Shown piece after piece: positions 1 to 6,266 of a DNA stretch of 7,330 bases. Position 1 is the first letter of the stretch, and each line of letters starts with the position of its first letter. Position numbers and translations under genes: made by a program. Under the pieces are notes generated by a model. That model was not told the origin of the DNA and searched no databases. It saw only the letters and a list, made by a program, of their open reading frames with translations. Origin of the DNA: Chloroflexota bacterium (GTDB lineage: Bacteria; Chloroflexota; Ktedonobacteria; Ktedonobacterales; Ktedonobacteraceae); NCBI GenBank assembly GCA_902812455.1, contig CADDZH010000164.1, positions 1-7,330 on the forward strand, read 5' to 3'.

Positions 1-624
1 AACCAGCACGCCGCCGAAGATCAGCACGACGATCTGGAACAGCTCCTTGAGGATTTCCAGGCGCTTGAAGAGCAGCGTCAGCCCGCCCAGGATCAAGGAA
101 TAGCCCACACTGCCCAGCACTAGCAGCACCAGGGGGATGAGCGCTGCCCAGTCCAGCGGGATCGTGACCTGCACGACCAGCTCGATGAACAGGTACAGGA
201 GCAGCGCGCTGATGGCTGCCTCGACGATAGACGCGGCCTCGAGCCCGATGGTGAGCAGCCAGGACGGCAGCGGACTGAGATACATCTGTTCGAGGGTGCC
301 GCTCTGCATCTCACCGAGCAGCCCCCAGAAGAGCCGGTTCGTTTGCATGTGAAAGAAGATGTACCCGACAAAGCCGATCAAGAGCGGTGCTACTTGCTCC
401 TTGTGGAATGTCCCCCGTCCCACGGCAAACATGATGGCCAGGAAAAAAAGCGCGAACAACATCAACTCCAGCAACGAAGCGATCTTCCCTCGCCAGAGAT
501 CGATCAGGCCTTTCTCGATCTCGTTGCCAACGGAGGTAGCAAAGGCTCGAATCCCAGGCTTCGCCTCACCGGTGGGAGGCAGCACCTCGGATGGGGGTGT
601 CTGTATGACTCTCTCTACTTGCAT
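1..624 (-). CDS. ABC-2 type transporter permease, second copy (partial, C-terminus off window)
   Basis: This encodes a membrane subunit of an ABC-2 exporter, expected to pair with the ATPase at 1552-2574 and the permease at 687-1547. The reading frame is open from the ATG at 624-622 to the window edge, giving 208 visible residues of a family that is usually about 250-290. The start is fixed by a strong AAAGGAGGAG ribosome binding site just upstream. A cytoplasmic N-terminus of about 45 residues is followed by hydrophobic stretches at about 49-69, 79-93, 122-150, 158-186 and from 196. The loop motif SGTLEQMYLSP at 108-118 is typical of ABC-2 permeases and is matched by SGTFEQMHLSP in the neighbour. 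The shared N-terminal pattern (NEIEKGLIDLW here, NETQKGLWLLW there) shows the two permeases are paralogues, so a heterodimeric pore is likely. The substrate is unknown. Confidence 0.88.
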   Translation of the reverse strand, partial: MQVERVIQTPPSEVLPPTGEAKPGIRAFATSVGNEIEKGLIDLWRGKIASLLELMLFALFFLAIMFAVGRGTFHKEQVAPLLIGFVGYIFFHMQTNRLFWGLLGEMQSGTLEQMYLSPLPSWLLTIGLEAASIVEAAISALLLYLFIELVVQVTIPLDWAALIPLVLLVLGSVGYSLILGGLTLLFKRLEILKELFQIVVLIFGGVLV

Positions 625-642
625 GGTCTCCTCCTTTGGTCC

Positions 643-669
643 CGCGCCGGCTTCGCATGAGCCAGCGCG
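643..669 (-). other. Intercistronic hairpin between the two permease genes
   Basis: In the 62-bp gap between the permease genes, the minus-strand RNA can fold into a 10-bp stem (CGCGCTGGCT with AGCCGGCGCG) around a 7-base loop. One pair is a G-U wobble and the rest are Watson-Crick, mostly G-C. No run of T follows on the minus strand; the next bases lead into the AAAGGAGGAG ribosome binding site of the second permease. It is therefore not an ordinary intrinsic terminator. A role in mRNA processing or in setting the expression ratio of the two permeases is inference. Confidence 0.5.
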
Positions 670-686
670 AGATGAGCGCATGTGTC

Positions 687-1547
687 TTACCGCAACGTCC
701 CCAGCCGCCTCGCCCGTCGATCGTTGAGCAGGAAGACCAGGGTACCCAGGACTGCGAACAGAGCGGCATGGATGAGGAGCCACGGCAGCGTGCCATCGGC
801 CCATACCGCCCCAAGCGACTGTCCTTGCAGCACCACCTGGCGCAGCACCTGGACGCCGAGCGTGGTGGGCAGGAAGCGGGCCAGCGTCTGCACCCAACCG
901 GGAAACCATTCCAACGGGACAAAGGCCCCGTTGAGCAGCAAGATCAGTCCACTGAAGAGATGCGCGATGGCGCCGATTTGCGGGAGTGCCAGGGCCAGGC
1001 CGCCGAGCAGCAGGGCGAAGCCGGCGATATCGATCAGCGTCAGGGCTGCAGGCAGCAAGCCCGCCGGTCGCAAGGGGATGCTGATGCTCAACAGCCAGCT
1101 CATCCCCACGCCAATGACAACGGCGATCAGCGCCCCTTCGAGGAAGACCGCCAGCAGCCGGCCCACCAGCAGAGCTGCTGGCGAGAACGGGCTAAGGTGC
1201 ATCTGCTCAAAGGTGCCGCTGTTGACCTCTTCCAGCAGATCGCTCACCAGCTTGAGAAGCGCGAGATAGAGCAGCGGAACGGCCAGGAAAGGCAGCAGCG
1301 TGGCCCGTACCAGCGCATGCTGGATCGTGCCGTTGCCAATGACGAACTGCAGGAACGGGTAGAAGGCGATAAAGCTGAGGATTTCCAGCAGCACGACGGT
1401 GCGATGGCCCCACAAGAGCCACAGGCCTTTCTGGGTCTCGTTCAGCACCGCGCGGGTTGCCGCCACGATCCAGGGGCCAGATCCTCCCGCTGCCCCTAGC
1501 GAACTATCTCGTGTTGGCTTTGAAGATGGGGTAGTGGTGATGGCCAT
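687..1547 (-). CDS. ABC-2 type transporter permease, first copy
   Basis: This is an integral membrane subunit of the ABC-2 exporter encoded in this operon, 286 residues from the chosen start. The frame extends further upstream to 1637, but that extension lies inside the ATPase gene and reads as low-quality, Ser/Arg-rich sequence. The ATG at 1547-1545 sits 4 bp after the ATPase stop and has AAGGAGG about 9 bases ahead, inside the ATPase 3' end, so translation is probably coupled. After about 48 soluble residues come hydrophobic segments at about 50-70, 84-104, 129-155, 163-185, 192-212 and 256-275, the usual six. SGTFEQMHLSP at 110-120 is the family loop motif. The cargo could be a drug, lipid or peptide; TetR control slightly favours a toxic small molecule. 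Confidence 0.92.
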   Translation of the reverse strand: MAITTTPSSKPTRDSSLGAAGGSGPWIVAATRAVLNETQKGLWLLWGHRTVVLLEILSFIAFYPFLQFVIGNGTIQHALVRATLLPFLAVPLLYLALLKLVSDLLEEVNSGTFEQMHLSPFSPAALLVGRLLAVFLEGALIAVVIGVGMSWLLSISIPLRPAGLLPAALTLIDIAGFALLLGGLALALPQIGAIAHLFSGLILLLNGAFVPLEWFPGWVQTLARFLPTTLGVQVLRQVVLQGQSLGAVWADGTLPWLLIHAALFAVLGTLVFLLNDRRARRLGTLR

Positions 1548-1551
1548 CTGA

Positions 1552-2574
1552 TTAGCCCTCCTTGAGGATCTGGACAAAGACGTCCTCCAGGGTCGGTTCG
1601 ACCGGCTCGACCGCGAGCAGTGGCAGATGCTGTGCACGAAGCTTTTCCAGCAGGTCGTAGAGCTGCTCCTGGTCAGAGATTGGCCCGCGTATTAGGCTTT
1701 CCCCATCTTCAGAAGACGTGACCGAGAAGCCGTCGAAAAACGTCGCTGTGGAAGGCGCGAGCGGGCCGCCCAGCCGAATCTCATAGAGGTCCTGGCGGAA
1801 GCGATCCAGCAGCGCCCGCACCGGCAGGTCGGTTAAGAGATGTCCCTGATTGATAATCGCGATACGATCACAGAGTTCCTGAGCCAGAGCGAGTTGGTGG
1901 GTGGTGAGCACAATTGTCTTGCCCTCCTTGTGGACAAGCCGCGCGATCCAGTCCTTGACGGTGCGCGCCGTCTGCACATCCAACCCGATGGTTGGCTCGT
2001 CGAGCAGCAGAATGGGCGGGTCGGTGATCAACGCCGCCGCGATAGCGACTTTCTGCTGCATCCCGCGCGAGTAGCCACCCACCGCCTGGTGCCGTTGCTT
2101 CCAGAGATCGAGCAAGCGCAACAGGGACTCGGCGCGCGGGACGATCAACCCGCGGGAAAGCCCTTTGAGGCGGCCAAAGTAGAGCAGGTTCTGCCAGGCG
2201 GAGAGCGACCAGTAGACATTGCGCGCGCCCTCCAGCACCGCTCCAACCTGCCGCACCGCCATGGGACGCTCTCGCGCTATGTCATAGCCATGCAGACGCA
2301 CGCGCCCTCCGGTTGGCGTAACCAGCCCGCACATCATCTTGATCGTCGTGGTCTTGCCCGCGCCGTTGGGTCCCAGCAGTCCCACCACCTGGCCAACCGG
2401 CACAGACAGGCTGAGATCGTCAACGGCGCGGACCTCTGTGCCTTTGCCCCGGTGGTAGACCTTGCTCAGGTTGGTGAGCTCAAAGGCAAGCGACCTCGCA
2501 TCCGGCCTGGTGGCAGACGGCTGATCTGATTGCAGGGCTGTACCCAGGCCATCATTTCTCGTTCGTTCAAACAT
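1552..2574 (-). CDS. ABC transporter ATP-binding protein (ABC-2 exporter)
   Basis: This is the cytoplasmic ATPase that powers export through the two downstream permeases. It has 340 residues, normal for drug-type ABC-2 ATPases with a C-terminal extension. Visible motifs are Walker A GPNGAGKTT at 68-76, a variant signature YSRGM at 168-172 in place of LSGGQ (a variant common in this subfamily), Walker B LLLDEPTIGLD at 189-199, and the switch histidine H226 in LTTHQ. About 30 residues precede the nucleotide-binding domain, and about 90 follow it, ending in EPTLEDVFVQIL, a typical ABC-2 ATPase tail. The ATG at 2574-2572 is preceded by AAGGAGGAGG. The gene is first in a minus-strand operon driven from the promoter at 2653-2681. 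It is most similar in layout to DrrA/CcmA-type ATPases, but no specific substrate can be assigned. Confidence 0.95.
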   Translation of the reverse strand: MFERTRNDGLGTALQSDQPSATRPDARSLAFELTNLSKVYHRGKGTEVRAVDDLSLSVPVGQVVGLLGPNGAGKTTTIKMMCGLVTPTGGRVRLHGYDIARERPMAVRQVGAVLEGARNVYWSLSAWQNLLYFGRLKGLSRGLIVPRAESLLRLLDLWKQRHQAVGGYSRGMQQKVAIAAALITDPPILLLDEPTIGLDVQTARTVKDWIARLVHKEGKTIVLTTHQLALAQELCDRIAIINQGHLLTDLPVRALLDRFRQDLYEIRLGGPLAPSTATFFDGFSVTSSEDGESLIRGPISDQEQLYDLLEKLRAQHLPLLAVEPVEPTLEDVFVQILKEG

Positions 2575-2583
2575 TCCTCCTCC

Positions 2584-2612
2584 TTGCGCCTGCTACGGCA
2601 ATGTGCTACAAT
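2584..2612 (+). promoter_or_regulatory. Possible promoter for the TetR-family gene
   Basis: TTGCGC (2584-2589) lies 17 bp before TACAAT (2607-2612), which would start transcription near 2619, about 115 bases ahead of the regulator's ATG. The -10 box is good (5 of 6), but the -35 box is weak (3 of 6). The TACAAT is part of CTACAATAG, the reverse complement of CTATTGTAG at 2664-2672, so it may belong to the operator set instead. If it is the promoter, the palindromes lie just downstream of the start site, which would allow autorepression. Confidence 0.25.
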
Positions 2613-2630
2613 AGAGAGGGACAATATTTG

Positions 2631-2643
2631 TCTACGTTGTAGA
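2631..2643. promoter_or_regulatory. Palindromic operator 1 (probable TetR-family binding site)
   Basis: TCTACGTTGTAGA is a TCTAC/GTAGA inverted repeat with a 3-base centre. It differs from the second palindrome at one base and is centred 17 bp from it. It lies just downstream of the predicted start site of the exporter promoter. Position between a TetR-family gene and its divergent exporter operon makes that regulator the natural ligand; binding is inferred. Confidence 0.7.
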
Positions 2644-2647
2644 TTTA

Positions 2648-2660
2648 TCTACATTGTAGA
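2648..2660. promoter_or_regulatory. Palindromic operator 2, overlapping the exporter -10 box
   Basis: TCTACATTGTAGA is a TCTAC/GTAGA inverted repeat. The minus-strand -10 hexamer TACAAT (2658-2653) lies wholly within it, so a bound regulator would block RNA polymerase directly. A further direct copy of the right arm, ATTGTAGATT, occurs at 2666-2675. Together with 2636-2645 and 2653-2662, this makes three copies of RTTGTAGATT spaced 17 and 13 bp apart. Assignment to the neighbouring TetR-family protein is inference from position. Confidence 0.72.
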
Positions 2661-2681
2661 TTGCTATTGTAGATTTGTCAA
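2653..2681 (-). promoter_or_regulatory. Exporter operon promoter (-35 TTGACA, -10 TACAAT)
   Basis: On the minus strand, a perfect TTGACA (2681-2676) is followed after exactly 17 bp by TACAAT (2658-2653), one mismatch from the sigma-70/sigma-A consensus. Transcription would start near 2646, about 70 bases upstream of the ATPase ATG. The -10 box is embedded in one 13-bp palindrome, the other palindrome overlies the early transcribed region, and a partial copy lies in the spacer. This predicts a strong promoter that is kept off until the regulator releases its ligand-sensitive hold. Confidence 0.75.
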
Positions 2682-2734
2682 GAGGGGGACCGACTGATTG
2701 ACTGGTCTTGTGAAGAGAAGAAACGAGAGCAGCC

Positions 2735-3439
2735 ATGACCGATAGAATAGAGACCAGGGAATCCCCACAAGCGAAAGCTGAGCCAGCGCGTCGACCGCTC
2801 ACGCGCGAGCGCATCCTGCAAGCCGGCTTGCGCTTGATCGACCAGCAGGGGTTAGAGGCGTTCACCATGCGCAAGCTCGCCCAGGAGCTGAGCGTTGATC
2901 CGATGTCCCTGTATCGTCACTTCGAGAACAAAGATGCCTTGCTGGACGGCGTGGCCGACGTCCTCTGGTCGGAGGTGGTACTGCCTGAGAGCGAGACAGG
3001 CTGGGAAGCCCTGCTCCGCTCATTCGCCATCTCGCTGCGTGCTCTGGCCCATGCCCACCCTCACGCCTACCGGCTTCTATGCAACAGCCAGAGCTTATCG
3101 CTCGCCATGCTCCGACTGTCCGACGTCATCCTGGAGCAGTTACAACGAGCTGGCTTCAAGCCGAAGCGCGCTTCGGAGGTCGCTTGCACGGTATCCTCCT
3201 ACGCGATCGGCTACGCGATGGTGGAGTTGTCCGCCCTCTCGCCCGTGACGACCGAGCGCGTCACCGAGGAGAGGATGAGCGATATCGGACGAGTCACCCA
3301 GCTCATGCGCCGTCTCCCGCGGGAGACGCCAGCCCACCTGGTGGAGGTCGCGTGTGCGCTCACGGACTGCGATATGGATGCACAATTCCTCTTTGGCCTG
3401 GATCTGATGCTGACCAGCCTCAAGGCCAGGCAGGGGTGA
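2735..3439 (+). CDS. TetR/AcrR-family transcriptional regulator
   Basis: This is a probable ligand-responsive repressor of the divergent ABC exporter operon, and perhaps of itself. It has 234 residues, within the usual TetR-family range. After about 20 polar residues, an N-terminal DNA-binding domain runs from about 22 to 80. It contains the pattern ERILQAGLRLIDQQG, the helix-turn-helix TMRKLAQELSVDPMSLYRHF (44-63) and KDALLDGVADVL. The VDPMSLYRHFENKDALLDG stretch and the longer helical C-terminal part (about 85-230) resemble regulators with a TetR_C-type ligand domain, such as those controlling drug efflux. The ATG at 2735 has only a weak purine-rich ribosome site (AGAGAAGAAACGAG), but no better in-frame start exists nearby. 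The effector cannot be predicted. Confidence 0.93.
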   Translation: MTDRIETRESPQAKAEPARRPLTRERILQAGLRLIDQQGLEAFTMRKLAQELSVDPMSLYRHFENKDALLDGVADVLWSEVVLPESETGWEALLRSFAISLRALAHAHPHAYRLLCNSQSLSLAMLRLSDVILEQLQRAGFKPKRASEVACTVSSYAIGYAMVELSALSPVTTERVTEERMSDIGRVTQLMRRLPRETPAHLVEVACALTDCDMDAQFLFGLDLMLTSLKARQG

Positions 3440-3699
3440 GGCTCAGAAGCGCGGAGATTATGCTTGAAAGACCGATCCTGGCAGACATTCTGAGGCACTG
3501 GTCCATCCTTGAGGGCATGCTCTGACTGCCGCCCCAGAACAGGTCGCGTGAGGAAGCGCAAGAACAAGAATAGGTGCGCCCTCTCTTGACACACCAGACA
3601 ACGGAGGTTCATTTGCTCTTGTTCTCTCCGACGCCATGCCTCTTTGTCAAGTACTATGACCTGCAGGGTTAGCCCATCGACATCACACAAGTGGGAAGT
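3440..3699. other. Stretch without a convincing gene
   Basis: Together with the doubtful frame at 3700-4002, this fills the space between the TetR gene and the methyltransferase gene. I see no tRNA, intrinsic terminator, insertion-sequence end or strong promoter. The minus-strand frame from 3699 down is open through this stretch and into antisense of the TetR gene. It contains a Cys-x-x-Cys pair (NLRCLVCQ, around 3588-3612) and a later single Cys. It may be the remainder of a decayed gene that began at 4002, or simply open by chance. Confidence 0.4.
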
Positions 3700-4002
3700 T
3701 CATGGCGAGCAGAAGATATGGCCATCGCCCCGCCTCTCATTCAGGGGTCTCAGGATCAGGGCGAGCAGCTTTTTGCGAGGCCACACGGCGTTTCTCTCTG
3801 TAGTACAGGTGTTGACTGATGCCAACAGGTCATACGATAGAGGCACGTCGGACAAGCGGACATAGAGACCTTGTCGCATACAGAACACCCTCCCCTCTCC
3901 ATTGAGAAGGGCAAACGGCTCTTCTCTTCCGCTAAGCAGGATTTGCCAGAGGTGTTCCCGTGGCCCTGCCTGCCACATGCGAAGATGGCTGAGAGTATTC
4001 AC
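3700..4002 (-). CDS. Small hypothetical protein, possibly a truncated or decayed gene
   Basis: I do not recognise this protein. A GTG at 4002-4000 lies one base after the methyltransferase TAA and has GAGGA about 9 bases upstream, so it could be translated by coupling. It would give 100 residues, ending at TGA (3702-3700). The sequence is not membrane-like, has four Cys residues and a basic C-terminal part (WPRKKLLALILRPLNERR), and matches no motif I know. Beyond the TGA the same frame stays open and includes a CxxC pair, which would fit a longer zinc-ribbon-like protein cut by a nonsense mutation. An alternative is that nothing is encoded here; codon use is not decisive. Confidence 0.3.
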   Translation of the reverse strand: MNTLSHLRMWQAGPREHLWQILLSGREEPFALLNGEGRVFCMRQGLYVRLSDVPLSYDLLASVNTCTTERNAVWPRKKLLALILRPLNERRGDGHIFCSP

Positions 4003-4003
4003 T

Positions 4004-4912
4004 TTAGCGCTTCCTCGCCCACAGATAGGCCACTGCCTGTCGCTCATGTCCCTGCATCGTCCCGACCATGGGGCGCAGATACGCGGTGAACTGTTCGGCT
4101 TCTTGAGACGACAGCGCTTGCGCCATGGCCTCTTCCAGCGTGGGATTCAACGGATTGCCTGAGGACTTCAAGAGCGTTTCCCACTTCGGCCTGCATGTCT
4201 CATCGTGCGAATCAAGGAGCTTCGGCTGCTTGATAGTTGCCTGGAACTCCAGGTGGATCTCTGCGAACCCGGCTCGCTCGGCAAAGGTGAGCAGATCTCG
4301 TTCGTCAAAGTTCAATAGGGGGCTGCTCGTGGACTCGTGAATGCTCTCGAAGACCGCGCGTACTTTGCCGGCGATCTCCTCAATCGGGGTGACATCATAA
4401 CCCAAAAACATATGGGGAGGTTCCGGGTAACAGAAACGGTTGATTGGCTCAAAGATCGAGAGCCGACCACCTGGTTTGAGGACCCGGTACACTTCGTGAA
4501 AGGCTTGCTGTTTCGCCTGCACGTAGATCAGAACGGAACGGGTGGTGACCACATCTACTGAGCCAGAGGCAATGGCAGCCAGATCCTCAGCTTTGGCGCG
4601 CACGAACCGGCAGTGATCAAGCACTTGCAATGACTCGGCGAGGGAGCGACTGTGGTCTAACAAGTCTTGTGAAATATCACTGAAGATGACTAGACCCTTC
4701 TCTCCCACGCGATCGAGCGCCCCAAAAGCGATCAAGCCATCACCACACCCCACGTCGAGCACCGTCTCTCCTTCGGTAATGGTGGCGTGATCAAGGATGC
4801 GATCACGCCAGACAGACAACTCCTTCAACATGGCTTGCCCATGGTGGAGATCTCCACCAAAGCGTCGATGCAGCAGCCATTGTGCCCAGTGATCCTGTGT
4901 GTTCCTGGTCAT
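4004..4912 (-). CDS. Class I SAM-dependent methyltransferase
   Basis: This is a cytoplasmic enzyme that transfers a methyl group from S-adenosylmethionine to an unknown acceptor. It has 302 residues. The Rossmann-type domain runs from about 45 to 155: motif I VLDVGCGDG (51-59), an acidic residue D79 after strand 2 (VIFSDIS), an AED at 108-110 in the place of the adenine-contacting motif, SVDVVTTRSVLIYV (118-131) as the strand 4 region, and VYRVLKPGGRLSIFEP (141-156). The C-terminal half (about 165-302) is a less typical, mostly helical extension that may form the acceptor site. The ATG at 4912 is preceded by GAGGAGGAAGGAG, with the nearest AAGGAG 11 bases away. The 99-bp gap to the glycosyltransferase remnant shows no clear promoter. 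The conserved cysteines of arsenite methyltransferases are not apparent, so a metal(loid) role is not supported; a lipid, polyketide or sugar acceptor is equally possible. Confidence 0.88.
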   Translation of the reverse strand: MTRNTQDHWAQWLLHRRFGGDLHHGQAMLKELSVWRDRILDHATITEGETVLDVGCGDGLIAFGALDRVGEKGLVIFSDISQDLLDHSRSLAESLQVLDHCRFVRAKAEDLAAIASGSVDVVTTRSVLIYVQAKQQAFHEVYRVLKPGGRLSIFEPINRFCYPEPPHMFLGYDVTPIEEIAGKVRAVFESIHESTSSPLLNFDERDLLTFAERAGFAEIHLEFQATIKQPKLLDSHDETCRPKWETLLKSSGNPLNPTLEEAMAQALSSQEAEQFTAYLRPMVGTMQGHERQAVAYLWARKR

Positions 4913-5011
4913 AACAAGAGGTTCTCCTTCCTCCTCTTTCCCTTGTGTTGTTATTGTACGTCGTCTATATCATTCTTTCCTAATCAATAGTGGTGAAAAT
5001 GATAACGGTGG

Positions 5012-6246
5012 TTACGTCTGGGGAGAGCTTGAAGCGGTCAGAAGCGCGCGCTCAACGCCTGCCGCCTGACGATCGAGCGTGCATGCCCTCGCGGTATGGA
5101 GTCCACCTTCCACCTGGCACCGACGCAGGTCCTGGCGCTGTGCCAGGTGCTGCACGATACATGCCAGAGCCGTAGGATCTCCAGGAGGAATGCGGAGGCA
5201 ATTGAGGCCATCGAGGCAATACTCGCTCGATCCTCCTATCCCCGTGGTAATTACAGGACAAGCGCTCGCCATCGCTTCCAGGGGCACCAGTCCAAAGGCC
5301 TCGTGTTCCATCATGCTCGTAAAGAGGTAACATCGGCTTGCTGATAGCGTTGGCGTATCTGCTGCCGAGACGCCAGTGAGAAGGAAAGTTGAGATGCGAC
5401 CCCAGTGTTGCGGCCAGCGCTTCCAGATGGTGCTGATACGGCGGGCCAACCATCCCGACAACCTCCAGCGTGGCATGGGGTGAGAGGAGTGACAGGGCAT
5501 GGATGGCCGTCTCAATCCCTTTTTCCTTGATCACTCGTCCTACCCGAAGTAAGCGCCCCTGCCAGGGACGATCGGGCCCCTCGACCAGCGGCGGAAATTC
5601 GCTTGGGGAGAGACCGGGAAAGATGATCTGGACGCGGGGAAAATGCCATCCACCAACCTGCTCGGCGCGTCTTTTCGTCCAGGTGCTCACGAAGCAAAAG
5701 ATGCCCAGCGCTCCCAGGTCTGGCAGCCGTGTGGGGAGCCCAGTGTGCTGCTCGACCACTGCTGCCTGTTCTGGGCGTTCGCTGCACCATCTCAGCCAGG
5801 CATCGGCCCAGCCACCGTAGCAGAGCCAATCGTCCCCAATGACGAAGACGAGCGGGAAGCCCAGGCGCGCCGTCGTCGTGATGAGTCCCAGCGACATCGC
5901 CCCATGTGCCAGAAGGCCACGACATCGGGGTGATAGGTTGCCAACACGTCTCGCATTTGCGCCTAGTTGTACTGCTCGACCGCCAGTGCTTCCTGAAAGG
6001 GCAGGTCCAGGCAAACTGATCCATCCCAGTAGCTGCACAGGGCGCGGCGTACCGGGACAGCGCCCTCTTCTACATCAGGATCTGCCGAGACGATCTCCCG
6101 CTCCAGGGGGAGTCTGGTAAGCACCAGCACTTCATGACCACGCTGCTTGAGCCAGGTGCAGACCTGGGCGCACATCACGCCATATCCACCAAGCACCGGA
6201 GGCGGGTAATCAAGTATGACGCTAAGGAGGCGGAACCGTTTCTCAC
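5012..6246 (-). pseudogene. GT-B fold glycosyltransferase (GT4-type), disrupted
   Basis: The fragments together describe an enzyme of about 410 residues that would transfer a sugar from a nucleotide-sugar donor. The N-terminal acceptor domain shows SVILDYPPPVLGGYG; the middle shows VIGDDWLCYGG; the donor domain shows LRVGRVIKEKGIETAIHAL and the EX7E motif EAFGLVPLE followed by GIGGSSEY. These lie in different frames. A TAG at 5965-5963 interrupts the first part. The frame then shifts at a 4-base G run (minus strand, 5903-5900), where one extra G would join WHMG to AMSLGL. Two or three more shifts occur between 5384 and 5329, joining LNF, LLTG, SRQQIRQRYQQADV and LFTSMMEHEAFG. A likely GTG start at 6246 with AGGAG 9 bases ahead is itself one base out of frame with the protein, so a further deletion near 6242 is possible. 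The nonsense codon argues for real decay rather than sequencing error alone. Confidence 0.85.
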
Positions 6247-6266
6247 TGGCGCTGACTCCTGCTCGC

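Noticed and set aside
643..669. Hairpin read as an intrinsic terminator
   Set aside because: No T run follows on the minus strand and it lies inside an operon directly ahead of a strong ribosome site.
636..1499. Long plus-strand open frame, 287 codons, opposite the first permease
   Set aside because: Gln/Arg-rich, repetitive-looking translation typical of the antisense of a GC-rich membrane gene; the minus-strand frame has clear ABC-2 motifs and a good ribosome site.
1840..2529. Plus-strand frame of 229 codons opposite the ATPase
   Set aside because: Antisense shadow; all ABC ATPase motifs are on the minus strand and no family pattern is seen here.
2636..2676. Repeated RTTGTAGATT units as a CRISPR-like or satellite repeat
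   Set aside because: Units are only 10 bp with uneven 13- and 17-bp spacing and lie inside a divergent promoter; operator sites explain them better.
2575..2734. Riboswitch or small RNA in the divergent gap
   Set aside because: The gap is fully accounted for by promoter and operator elements, with no extended conserved fold visible.
3211..3690. Minus-strand frame of 159 codons running into the TetR gene
   Set aside because: Over half is antisense to the well-supported regulator and its first codon is only a TTG. The part before 3440 is discussed as possible remnant sequence instead.
4004..4912. Methyltransferase as an arsenite or mercury methylation enzyme
   Set aside because: The conserved cysteines of ArsM are not apparent and nothing resembles the corrinoid protein HgcA; proximity to merB alone is not enough.
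5329..5384. Programmed ribosomal frameshifting in the glycosyltransferase
   Set aside because: Several shifts of different kinds plus a separate nonsense codon, with no slippery heptamer and hairpin, fit decay or sequence error far better.
5052..6038. The 328-codon frame as an intact protein on its own
   Set aside because: Its first about 45 and last about 105 residues are non-native sequence; GT motifs of both ends lie in other frames, so this is only the middle of the broken gene.
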